A stretch of 28,754 bases of DNA from an uncultured Alphaproteobacteria bacterium (GTDB lineage Bacteria > Pseudomonadota > Alphaproteobacteria > CAAHEQ01 > UBA3637): assembly GCA_937888725.1 (NCBI GenBank), contig CALARE010000082.1:1-28754 (forward strand). The letters are read 5' to 3'. The notes beneath the pieces are model-generated. The model searched no databases, had not been told where the DNA came from, and worked only from the letters and a program-made list of their open reading frames with translations. The number at the start of each line of letters is the position of its first letter. The stretch's first letter is position 1. This document shows, one piece after another, positions 14,896 through 22,065 of this stretch. The translations under genes and the position numbers were made by a program.

Positions 14896-15177
14896 CGTTT
14901 GCGGACAACGTAAAATGAGAGCAACATCTTTTATCAAATTTTTCATACCGCATTAAACCGCAAGCAGACCGAAAAAAACCTTCCCCATCAAAAAACGCCC
15001 CTCCTTTCTCACCAACACTAAAAGAGCCTTCATCCAATTAGAGGACATATCAATCCGTTCTTTTTAATCAACGAACAAATCAAACACACACCGACACACA
15101 TGGGCACTTTTTTAATAAAAACGCTTAAATAAGTACGCATAGCAAATATCCTCTTTCAACTGAAAAACCCACTTTCT

Positions 15178-15214
15178 AAAAAAAATAGGGTTAATTCACG
15201 CCCAAATTAACCCC
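15178..15214 (-). terminator. intrinsic terminator of the 206-aa ankyrin gene
   Basis: On the minus strand GGGTTAATT and AATTAACCC (15213-15205/15196-15188) form a 9-bp stem, followed by TA and eight T (complement of 15185-15178). It lies about 90 bases beyond the stop codon. Confidence 0.85.
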
Positions 15215-15304
15215 AAAAGAAGACATAAAAAATCCTATAAAATTTTAAGCCATAAAAATGTTAAATACCTTGTCAAATAACATAACAAAACAAAGAATAG
15301 AGGC

Positions 15305-15925
15305 CTATCCCCTTATCCGTCGATCGGCTTTTTTTTGCTCGGCAACATTCACAATTGGTGTTGCTGAAACAACAGGAATCGCCTTTAATTTTTCTTTCAA
15401 CAAAGCTTCCGCCTTCATCGTATGAGGCATACGGTTTTTCTGAGCAATTGACAAAGCAGTAACAATCTCACCATTTACATTCACACCTTTTTTTGTCACA
15501 TCAGCCCCTCTGTTAATCAACAATTCAGCCAAATCCCCTTGCTCATAATTAAATGCCCACATTAACGCGGTATTACCCATGTGGTCTGTGGCATTAATAT
15601 CTGCCCCTTTATCGAGCAACATTTCAATCATTTCCTTTTGTTCCTTGGTTGGCTTAGCATATTTTCGGGCAATAACACATACCATTAATGGCGTGTACAT
15701 ACATGGTTGCCAACGAATATTAACATCCAACCCTTTTTCAAGCAACAATTTAAAAATGTCTATATTTTCATATGCGATTGGTCCAACCACAAGCGGACGA
15801 TTAAAAACACCCGCCAAAGCATTCACATTTGCCCCTCGCTCAATGGCATTTTGAGCCGCAACAAAATCATCCCCTTCACAGGCAAAACCTAACTCTTTAT
15901 CCAAAAAAAATTGTTCATCCATCAT
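15305..15925 (-). CDS. ankyrin-repeat protein (206 aa)
   Basis: Most of the protein is ankyrin repeats: ACEGDDFVAAQNAIERGANV (about 15-34), an irregular second repeat ending FKLLLEKGLDVNI, then EMLLDKGADINATDHMGN with TALMWAFNYEQGDLAELL, and INRGADV. The C-terminus is basic (KKADRRIRG). There is no signal peptide and no other domain. It is monocistronic, with its own promoter and terminator. The start is preceded by AAAGGAA. A second ATG immediately follows the first, so the product may be one residue shorter. The molecular partner is unknown. Confidence 0.88.
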   Translation of the reverse strand: MMDEQFFLDKELGFACEGDDFVAAQNAIERGANVNALAGVFNRPLVVGPIAYENIDIFKLLLEKGLDVNIRWQPCMYTPLMVCVIARKYAKPTKEQKEMIEMLLDKGADINATDHMGNTALMWAFNYEQGDLAELLINRGADVTKKGVNVNGEIVTALSIAQKNRMPHTMKAEALLKEKLKAIPVVSATPIVNVAEQKKADRRIRG

Positions 15926-15949
15926 TTTTATTCCTTTCTTATTTCGGAT

Positions 15950-15978
15950 AATTTAGCATATTTTTTTAATATTGTCAA
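15950..15978 (-). promoter_or_regulatory. promoter of the 206-aa ankyrin gene
   Basis: On the minus strand, TTGACA (15978-15973) and TAAATT (15955-15950) are 17 bp apart, with TGC directly before the -10. Confidence 0.7.
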
Positions 15979-16050
15979 TTTTTTTTAACATATTACAAAA
16001 ACGAATTTAACACTTTCATTTTAAAATAGTTATTAAAAAAAATATTCCCA

Positions 16051-16079
16051 TTGACAATTTCAACAACTTATACTAATAT
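16051..16079 (+). promoter_or_regulatory. promoter of the 112-aa membrane protein gene
   Basis: TTGACA at 16051-16056 is followed after 17 bp by TAATAT (16074-16079). The -10 is weak. The leader of about 22 bases carries AAAAAGGAG. Confidence 0.5.
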
Positions 16080-16107
16080 ACCAGTAGATTTTCAAAAAGG
16101 AGCTAGC

Positions 16108-16446
16108 ATGCAAAAAGAAAACAAAATAGAAAACCAAATAAGAGAGATGGATATTGCGAATTTCAAACTTATGGGTATTGACATACAAAATGAAGCCAAA
16201 ATGGAAAAACAAATAAAAGAGATGGAGGTTTGGACTTTAGTAACGAATTGTACCATTGGAGTGGCTGGATTGCTTTCTTTTGCTGGAATGGTCGCTCTTG
16301 GTTACCAATCTGCTAAAGCAGAAAAACCATTCCCCAAAGCTGAAATTAAAATAAATGAAGAAACCTTGGGTTTGCCTCAAACAATCAAAAGTGCTAACTT
16401 TCCCGCTCAAAAACACATCCGTTTTCAAGGACGCATAAAGGATTAG
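16108..16446 (+). CDS. small single-pass membrane protein (112 aa)
   Basis: The N-terminal 40 residues are charged and helical, with the related segments NQIREMDI and KQIKEMEV, suggesting a coiled coil. A membrane segment follows at about 42-66 (LVTNCTIGVAGLLSFAGMVA), then a 45-residue polar tail ending in a basic FQGRIKD. A longer frame opens at TTG 16051, which is the promoter -35, so I take ATG 16108 with AAGGAG upstream. It converges on the radical SAM gene with seven bases between the stop codons. The arrangement (soluble N-terminal part, one membrane span, basic tail) resembles the two larger proteins at 23710-25451, though no sequence homology is evident. Confidence 0.75.
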   Translation: MQKENKIENQIREMDIANFKLMGIDIQNEAKMEKQIKEMEVWTLVTNCTIGVAGLLSFAGMVALGYQSAKAEKPFPKAEIKINEETLGLPQTIKSANFPAQKHIRFQGRIKD

Positions 16447-16464
16447 TTTTTATTTATCCTTTTT
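16437..16464. terminator. weak bidirectional hairpin between convergent genes
   Basis: AAAGGAT (16437-16443) and ATCCTTT (16456-16462) can pair around a T-rich 12-base loop, with a short T run after the 3' arm. It overlaps the ends of both convergent genes. Confidence 0.4.
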
Positions 16465-17806
16465 GGCGTTCTTGTTTTAATTTTTTATACCAATCAAAAA
16501 AGGTACCACGACTGAGATATCGTTTTTGCAACAAAGACCCCATATTTTTATAAACTGCCTCTAAGTCTTTAAAATATACCATCTGGATATCCCCAGTCGG
16601 TTCGATCACTATTTGTGGTATAAATGTCTGATCTCCAGCAATTGGCTCGTCTATGGCTGAAAGGTTCTTAGCCCTGCCTGCTCTATAGATATTCACATCT
16701 TCAACAATATAATCCCTAAAAATCTTTTTATCCATTTCAGGGCCTGTATTTGGGTGTAAATGAAAGATTCTGATGAGCTCTTTTTTAACACCATATTTTT
16801 CTAAAAAATCCAATGTATCATTAAGCTGTTTTAAACTTTTTTCTTTATTTTCCAATGGCGTATCAACAAATGAAATCGGTAAAACGACTTTATTTATCAT
16901 CTTATACAAAGCTCTTTTACTCACAAGTGTATTAACACCTCGGGTCATAACGCTGATTGGTATCTTATTATAAAATGAGCGTAAAACGATATCCCCCGTG
17001 TCAACACCCATCATATCGTCATGATAGCTTAAACTGTCTGAATCAAAAAAGAATTTACCAAAACGCAAATCTTCATTAACGCCAATTTCATCACCACTGA
17101 CTGATTTAAATTTTTTATATGTTTTCCATAACCTGTTATGCAAACTTAAAAACATGGGATATGGCATATGCGTTAAAGGTGGCACAGCTCGCATTAAACA
17201 ATGGGAACACTGATTTAAACATCCTTTTGTCAGCTGAATTGTTGGATAATTATGGCCCATCAATTTTTGTGTTTCAACATCAATTAAGGGGAACAAAAGA
17301 CTTTTAGCTGAGATATCCCATTCTTTATACAAATCCAAATCAATATAAAACTTATGAGCTGCTTTTAAAGCCAGCTTCACCACCTTGCCTGTTACCTCTC
17401 CTTTTTGAAGGGCCTGATTTAAGATACCGCGTATTTTTTCCCCTTTTTTTGACAACAAATTTTCACCCTTACCATTTAAAAGCCCTTGATTGCTATCTGA
17501 TAATGGAATGGGACAATTTTGATACTGAGAAAGCACATAAACAGCCTTTTTCACCCAAAATTTATTAATCTGAGATTGCAAATCGTTCTTATCCATTTTT
17601 ACACTCTCCATTGCCAATGCCCGTATCTCAGACGGCAACAAAGAAAGCTCTATCTCATCTAACTGACCTTTCAGAATTTTCTTACCCGTTACTTTTAAAA
17701 AAATTGGTGAATAAACCTGCATTAAAGCAAGACTGTCCCAGTGGGCAAGCACATATTTAGGCGTATTTTTTATATTTTCACATAAATCTAATAATTCTGA
17801 AAGCAT
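16454..17806 (-). CDS. radical SAM protein, last gene of the paralog operon
   Basis: The 450-residue product has the cluster motif C196-x3-C200-x2-C203 (TKGCLNQCSHC) that binds the 4Fe-4S cluster used to cleave S-adenosylmethionine. YRAGRAKNL further on resembles the GRA segment seen near the end of many radical SAM cores. Only two other Cys occur (near 9 and 98), so there is no SPASM or second cluster domain. The 180 residues before the cluster are of unknown type, and the C-terminus (FDWYKKLKQERQKG) is basic. The ribosome site TAGGAG is well placed. It lies 27 bases behind the 402-residue gene, as the last gene of the minus-strand series. The substrate is not evident. Modification of a neighbouring protein is possible but unproven. 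Confidence 0.85.
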   Translation of the reverse strand: MLSELLDLCENIKNTPKYVLAHWDSLALMQVYSPIFLKVTGKKILKGQLDEIELSLLPSEIRALAMESVKMDKNDLQSQINKFWVKKAVYVLSQYQNCPIPLSDSNQGLLNGKGENLLSKKGEKIRGILNQALQKGEVTGKVVKLALKAAHKFYIDLDLYKEWDISAKSLLFPLIDVETQKLMGHNYPTIQLTKGCLNQCSHCLMRAVPPLTHMPYPMFLSLHNRLWKTYKKFKSVSGDEIGVNEDLRFGKFFFDSDSLSYHDDMMGVDTGDIVLRSFYNKIPISVMTRGVNTLVSKRALYKMINKVVLPISFVDTPLENKEKSLKQLNDTLDFLEKYGVKKELIRIFHLHPNTGPEMDKKIFRDYIVEDVNIYRAGRAKNLSAIDEPIAGDQTFIPQIVIEPTGDIQMVYFKDLEAVYKNMGSLLQKRYLSRGTFFDWYKKLKQERQKG

Positions 17807-17833
17807 CTTAATCTCCTAATCAATTGTTTTACC

Positions 17834-19042
17834 TCAATCACCCTCATTTTGACGACCAGCTTGCCTTGCTGGGTGGCACACCTTTTGCGACAAAATCGGT
17901 TTCATAACGGGTGGTTTTGGAAGTTCTGTATAAGGAATATTGCAGGACTCCTCATACTCTACTAATCTGTACTTTTTAACCCCATCATAATATTTTAAAT
18001 TCATATCAAGGAATTTCTCTGGAAAGGTTTCACGACATTCAGCCTTTTTAAGACAAAGCATATCAATCACTGATTCATATGTTGAAAACAGCATTTCCCC
18101 ATCTGCAAACAAGGTGATACGTTTTTCTTTTTTGTTTTGAGAAACAATCAGTTTTTTCCCTTTAATTTCTTGATTGAACATATACACAAATTCATCTGCA
18201 TCCTCATCCCTACTATATAGGTCATACAGCTGATCATAAAAAGCAGTAGGAGAGAGTAAAGATGAAAATTCTTTTTTCTGCATATCAAACAAAAAATAAT
18301 CGTTCACCAAAAACTCTTTATCCTTATTCACTTCATGAAGTTTTCCATCTCTAAAATAAAAACCTTCCCCTGAATAAACCCCACCATATTCACTATAATA
18401 GTTCAAAATCATCCCATTGGCAAAAAGATAGTTACCAGGCAAACTGATAAAATCTGTCCCAAATTCTTTTTTAATTGCATCAGAAAGCCCTTCAATAATC
18501 TTATCAGGATCAGAATCAAACGTATTATCTGGATTTTCAACTTTGTGATTGTATCGATTTTTAATTGAGATAAATCCACCTCCCTTATAAACTTGAATAG
18601 AAATCACAGAAGTACCATATTCATCTTGTCTTTCTTCACGCCCTACAAAATCTGCTCGTTTAATTTCATCCACATTCTTTTTGACAGCATGGATGATATA
18701 AAAATTTTTAAACCGATTGCTATCTCTAAAAGTGCACAACTCCTCACCAGGGGCAAAATATTTTTGAATGGCATTTTGCTTTTCCAAAGTATCTGCATAA
18801 TACGCATCATACCCAGCTTCTGCCAACAATTCATAGGGTGACTTTAACCGTTTTTTATCATTTGAAAAAGCCCCCTCTTTAATTTGTTTAAGCGTTCCTA
18901 AAATTGGAAGTGCATTGCGTCCCGCAAATTTCACAATGCGAGGCAAATCATCCATCTCAAATAAACTAGCATCATAATGCAAAATCGCTTTTGCAAATGC
19001 TTCTCCATTTTGACGTTTAATGATATCGTACATTGATTTCAT
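17834..19042 (-). CDS. unknown protein, tandem paralog 2 (402 aa)
   Basis: The family is not recognised. The protein begins MKSMYDIIKRQNGEAFAKAI and, for about 225 residues, is almost the same as the preceding 407-residue protein (shared blocks include ADTLEKQNAIQKYF, FVGREERQDEYGTS and LPGNYLFANGMILNY). After that the two diverge but remain alignable (ITLFADGEM, IDMLCLKKAEC, NLKYYDGV, LPKPPVMK). There is no membrane span, signal or catalytic motif that I can name. The last residues AGRQNEGD are shared with the paralog and are encoded by a repeat-like DNA segment. The ribosome site is weak (GAAAGAA), so translation may depend on the upstream gene 42 bases away. Confidence 0.8.
   Translation of the reverse strand: MKSMYDIIKRQNGEAFAKAILHYDASLFEMDDLPRIVKFAGRNALPILGTLKQIKEGAFSNDKKRLKSPYELLAEAGYDAYYADTLEKQNAIQKYFAPGEELCTFRDSNRFKNFYIIHAVKKNVDEIKRADFVGREERQDEYGTSVISIQVYKGGGFISIKNRYNHKVENPDNTFDSDPDKIIEGLSDAIKKEFGTDFISLPGNYLFANGMILNYYSEYGGVYSGEGFYFRDGKLHEVNKDKEFLVNDYFLFDMQKKEFSSLLSPTAFYDQLYDLYSRDEDADEFVYMFNQEIKGKKLIVSQNKKEKRITLFADGEMLFSTYESVIDMLCLKKAECRETFPEKFLDMNLKYYDGVKKYRLVEYEESCNIPYTELPKPPVMKPILSQKVCHPARQAGRQNEGD
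17837..17875. repeat. repeat-like 3' tail, copy 1
   Basis: The plus strand reads TCACCCTCATTTTGACGACC followed by AGCTTGCCTTGCTGG, which includes a CCAGC/GCTGG dyad. It encodes the AGRQNEGD end of the 402-residue protein. A second copy is at about 19088-19125. Confidence 0.5.
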
Positions 19043-19084
19043 ATTCTAAATTCTTTCATACGCAAGAGTCAGTTATTTTTTTGA

Positions 19085-20308
19085 TTAATCACCCTCATTT
19101 TGGCGACCTGCTTGTTTGCCAACTGGCAGTCTTTTAATGTGTTCAGCAAGTTTCATCACAGGTGGCTTTGGTAAATGGGTATATGGTATTGCCCCTGCAC
19201 GAGAATGTCTTCTCGAATAACATTCAAATTCTTTATACGTTGAAACACCATCATAATATTTTAAATTCCGTGCCAAATAATCATCTGGAAAATAATTCAA
19301 ACAATGTGCTTTTTTTAGGCACAACATATCAATAATACCGTCAGTAAGCGACAAAACCATTTCTCCATCAGCAAAAAGTGTCGTTCGATTTTCTTTTTTA
19401 TCACGCGTCACTTGAAGCTTTTTCCCTTCAATTTCTTCATTTAAAAGATATTGCAATTCTATTATAGGTGCCGAAGCTCCCCTTTCATCATACCAATCAT
19501 AATATCCTGGACTTACAATTAAATTTTTAAATTCCTTTTCCTTCATATCAAGCAAAAGAACCAGATGAACAAGCAATTCTTTATCTTTATCAATTTCATA
19601 AACCTGCCCATATCTTAAGAAAAAATCCTCTCCTGCATAAACACCTTCACACTCACCTTTATAGTTCAAAATCATCCCATTGGCAAAAAGATAGTTACCA
19701 GGCAAAGTCTCAAAATCCGTCTCAAATTCTTTTTTAATTGCGTCAGAAAGCCCTTCAATAATCTTATCAGGATTGGAATCAAACGTATTATCTGGATTTT
19801 TAACTTTGTGATTGTATCGATTTTTAATTGAGATAAATCCACCCTTTTTTAAAACTTGAATAGAAATCACTGAAGTACCATATTCATCTTGTCTTTCTTC
19901 ACGCCCCACAAAATCTGCTCGTTTAATTTCATCCACATTCTTTTTGACAGCATGGATGATATAATAATTTTTAAACCGATTGCTATCTCTAAAAGTACAC
20001 AACTCCTCACCAGGGGCAAAATATTTTTGAATAGCATTTTGCTTTTCCAAAGTATCTGCATAATAAGCATCATACCCAGCTTCTGCCAACAATTCATAGG
20101 GGGTTTTCCCCTCTTTTTTAGTCTTTAACCCAAGTTCGCCATTCTTAATTCTTTTAAGGGTAGCCAAAATCGGTAAAGCGTTACGTCCCGCAAATTTCAC
20201 AATGCGAAGCAAATCCTCCATCTCAAATAAACTGGCATCATAATGCAAAATCGCTTTGGCAAATGCTTCTCCATTTTGACGTTTAATGATATCATACATT
20301 GATTTCAT
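19085..20308 (-). CDS. unknown protein, tandem paralog 1 (407 aa)
   Basis: This is the paralog of the 402-residue protein downstream. The first 230 residues are nearly identical, the main gap being a changed segment near 54-68 (NGELGLKTKKEGK against EGAFSNDKKRLK). The C-terminal 170 residues differ much more, including ELQYLLNEEIEGKKL, the TTLFADGEM block and an insertion SRRHSRAGA near 370. It ends LPVGKQAGRQNEGD. There is no recognised domain, membrane span or signal. The ribosome site GAGGTG is good. Its start lies nine bases behind the stop of the ART-like gene, so the two are very likely co-transcribed and translationally coupled. Confidence 0.82.
   Translation of the reverse strand: MKSMYDIIKRQNGEAFAKAILHYDASLFEMEDLLRIVKFAGRNALPILATLKRIKNGELGLKTKKEGKTPYELLAEAGYDAYYADTLEKQNAIQKYFAPGEELCTFRDSNRFKNYYIIHAVKKNVDEIKRADFVGREERQDEYGTSVISIQVLKKGGFISIKNRYNHKVKNPDNTFDSNPDKIIEGLSDAIKKEFETDFETLPGNYLFANGMILNYKGECEGVYAGEDFFLRYGQVYEIDKDKELLVHLVLLLDMKEKEFKNLIVSPGYYDWYDERGASAPIIELQYLLNEEIEGKKLQVTRDKKENRTTLFADGEMVLSLTDGIIDMLCLKKAHCLNYFPDDYLARNLKYYDGVSTYKEFECYSRRHSRAGAIPYTHLPKPPVMKLAEHIKRLPVGKQAGRQNEGD
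19088..19125. repeat. repeat-like 3' tail, copy 2
   Basis: The plus strand reads ATCACCCTCATTTTGGCGACC then TGCTTGTTTGCCAACTGGCA, with a TGCCA/TGGCA dyad. It matches the copy at 17837-17875 in the first 20 or so bases and then differs, while keeping a small hairpin. Confidence 0.5.
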
Positions 20309-20317
20309 ATATGCACC

Positions 20318-21868
20318 TCATCTGTATTTTTGAAAGTTTTTTTTCAAAAAACTTTGCACAAACTTTGTTGTTTTTTTGACACAATACATAAATACAGATA
20401 TTTCTTTCCCATAATAAATACCCATACTTATGTCATATAATTTTCTTGCATTATCTTTTGTTAAACAAATTTCTTTACAAGAAGATATTTTTGATTCTTC
20501 ATCTAATAATTCAAGTGCTTTTTCATTCCTCATGACTGGCGAAAACAACTCTTTTTCTGATGTTTTTAAGGGCTCAACAACCGAACTTGGACGCAGACAA
20601 ATATAGCTATCCTTCCCCACATCTTCCCAGCCATTTTTATAAACAAAGCCGTCATACCCTTGTCTTTCAAAAAACCGAATAATCCTTTGATAGCACAAAT
20701 TTTTTCGATTAACATTATTGATAGCCTGTGGATTTGTTTTTTCAAGAGGATATAACCCACCCAAAAAGAGTTCTCTTTCAACCTCTTTTAATGGCATTTT
20801 AAATGGTTCTTCAAAAATATAGGTAAATTCTTTTGGCAATTTTTGACCAGCCAATCTTGAAGCAAACCCTTCTTTAAAATCATTTCCACCATATAAACTT
20901 GCAACATATTTTCGCCCCTTTTCTTTCATCAATAACACATGGAGCATTAACCTTTTATAATCTCTTAATTCATGATTTCCAAGTTCAGGAATACGAAAAG
21001 GCCGTTTCATTTTCAACAAAATGGGTTTAATTTGAAAAACAATTTTATTCAAATCAATGCCCAATTCATCAGCCCACCCTACCCGTCTTTCATGAATTGC
21101 TCTTTCGAGCGAATTTAATCTTTCTCTTGCTGCAACAAAAGAGCCAAAATGATCCAAAGGTCTTGCCTTGTCATTTGGGTTTATGGTTCCTCGATATAAT
21201 ACCTTTGGCAAAGTTTCTTCACTTTCATCCATCAAAAAAATATCAGACCTTGTTCTTTGAATAAGAACAGCTGTTTTTTTTATCTTTTCTTTATCAAAAC
21301 CTGCATTTTCAAGATACTTGTTTGTTTTTTCGATATATTTTTTTGTTTCAATGGCGTGATATGCTGTAAAATTTGCAACTTCTCTTAACGCATCAGGCGT
21401 GATGTTATTTTTAAAAGAATTTGTTTTAAACGCATTTAAAAGGATAACATTCGCATTCATATCCCTTAAATTCTCATCCCAACCTTTTGCAACAAAAGTT
21501 CTGATACTTTTTAACATTTTTAAGGCAAGTCTGAGCTGTTTCAATTGCACGGCTAATTTTGCAACTGATTTTCCTCTACCCTGCTTTTTTTGAATATATT
21601 TTTGTTTAGCAAGTGCTTTTATCTTTTTTTTCAAAACATGCTCTGGGCTTTTTTTATCTTTATTTTTCAGCATAATATCCACATTATGATGAAGCAAAAA
21701 GCAAATCATTTCAGCAGAAACAGCCTCATGCAACAATGTAGTCCCATCTAATTTAAAATTAAGATCGCCCATTTTTTCACAATGTTTGATTTTATTTTGA
21801 TTAAAATCATTAAATGCTACAACATCATTTTTGCGAACAAATTTTAAAAATTTTATTTTATCAGACAT
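20318..21868 (-). CDS. ankyrin / ADP-ribosyltransferase-like protein, paralog 2
   Basis: The 516-residue product has a single ankyrin-like unit near 38-70 (LDGTTLLHEAVSAEMICFLL), a Lys-rich coiled segment (about 75-120), then a domain with LYRG (224-227), HFGS..AARERL (240-251), FRIPELGNHELRDY and YDGFVYKNGWED (405-416) followed by GKDSYICLRPSSV. This order (R, then H-F-G-x, then D-G-x-x-Y-x-N..E..S-Y-I) recalls ADP-ribosyltransferase folds of effector and phage polyvalent proteins, with E415 as candidate catalytic Glu. The last 100 residues are unassigned. I use ATG 21868 because MSDK aligns with the start of the paralog. ATG 21883 is in frame but equally lacks a clear ribosome site. A consensus promoter is directly upstream. 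Confidence 0.75.
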   Translation of the reverse strand: MSDKIKFLKFVRKNDVVAFNDFNQNKIKHCEKMGDLNFKLDGTTLLHEAVSAEMICFLLHHNVDIMLKNKDKKSPEHVLKKKIKALAKQKYIQKKQGRGKSVAKLAVQLKQLRLALKMLKSIRTFVAKGWDENLRDMNANVILLNAFKTNSFKNNITPDALREVANFTAYHAIETKKYIEKTNKYLENAGFDKEKIKKTAVLIQRTRSDIFLMDESEETLPKVLYRGTINPNDKARPLDHFGSFVAARERLNSLERAIHERRVGWADELGIDLNKIVFQIKPILLKMKRPFRIPELGNHELRDYKRLMLHVLLMKEKGRKYVASLYGGNDFKEGFASRLAGQKLPKEFTYIFEEPFKMPLKEVERELFLGGLYPLEKTNPQAINNVNRKNLCYQRIIRFFERQGYDGFVYKNGWEDVGKDSYICLRPSSVVEPLKTSEKELFSPVMRNEKALELLDEESKISSCKEICLTKDNARKLYDISMGIYYGKEISVFMYCVKKTTKFVQSFLKKNFQKYR

Positions 21869-21902
21869 AAACAAACACACCATTTATTTTTGATTTTTGT
21901 GT

Positions 21903-21931
21903 ATTATATCACATTGTTATAAAATTGTCAA
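21903..21931 (-). promoter_or_regulatory. full-consensus promoter inside the paralog series
   Basis: On the minus strand, TTGACA (21931-21926) and TATAAT (21908-21903) are exactly 17 bp apart, with TGA before the -10. A second TTGACA lies 13 bases upstream (21944-21939). It drives the second ART-like gene and the three genes after it. Confidence 0.85.
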
Positions 21932-22065
21932 TGTTTTTTGTCAATTTACTTAATTCCTTCACTTGTAAGGCAAGCGAAAATTCAACAAACCATCAATCCA
22001 AGCAAATCAAACCTTTCCTAATTTGCCAACAAATCAGAGAATCGTTTTTTTAATGTTTTTTTTAA

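Larger units (their letters stand above)
14847..15304. other. 458-bp gap without a supported gene
   Basis: It holds the hairpin at 14865-14895 and the minus-strand terminator at 15178-15214. Between them, 14896-15177 shows no promoter, repeat or convincing ORF. A minus-strand frame at 14843-15037 starts at TTG, has no ribosome site and runs through the hairpin. Confidence 0.6.

Noticed and set aside
14843..15037. 64-residue minus-strand open frame
   Set aside because: It starts at TTG without a ribosome site and runs through the hairpin at 14865-14895. A different frame there gives only 26 residues. It could be a gene remnant, but cannot be supported.
16051..16107. TTG start extending the 112-residue membrane protein
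   Set aside because: The TTG is the -35 box, and a proper AAGGAG precedes ATG 16108.
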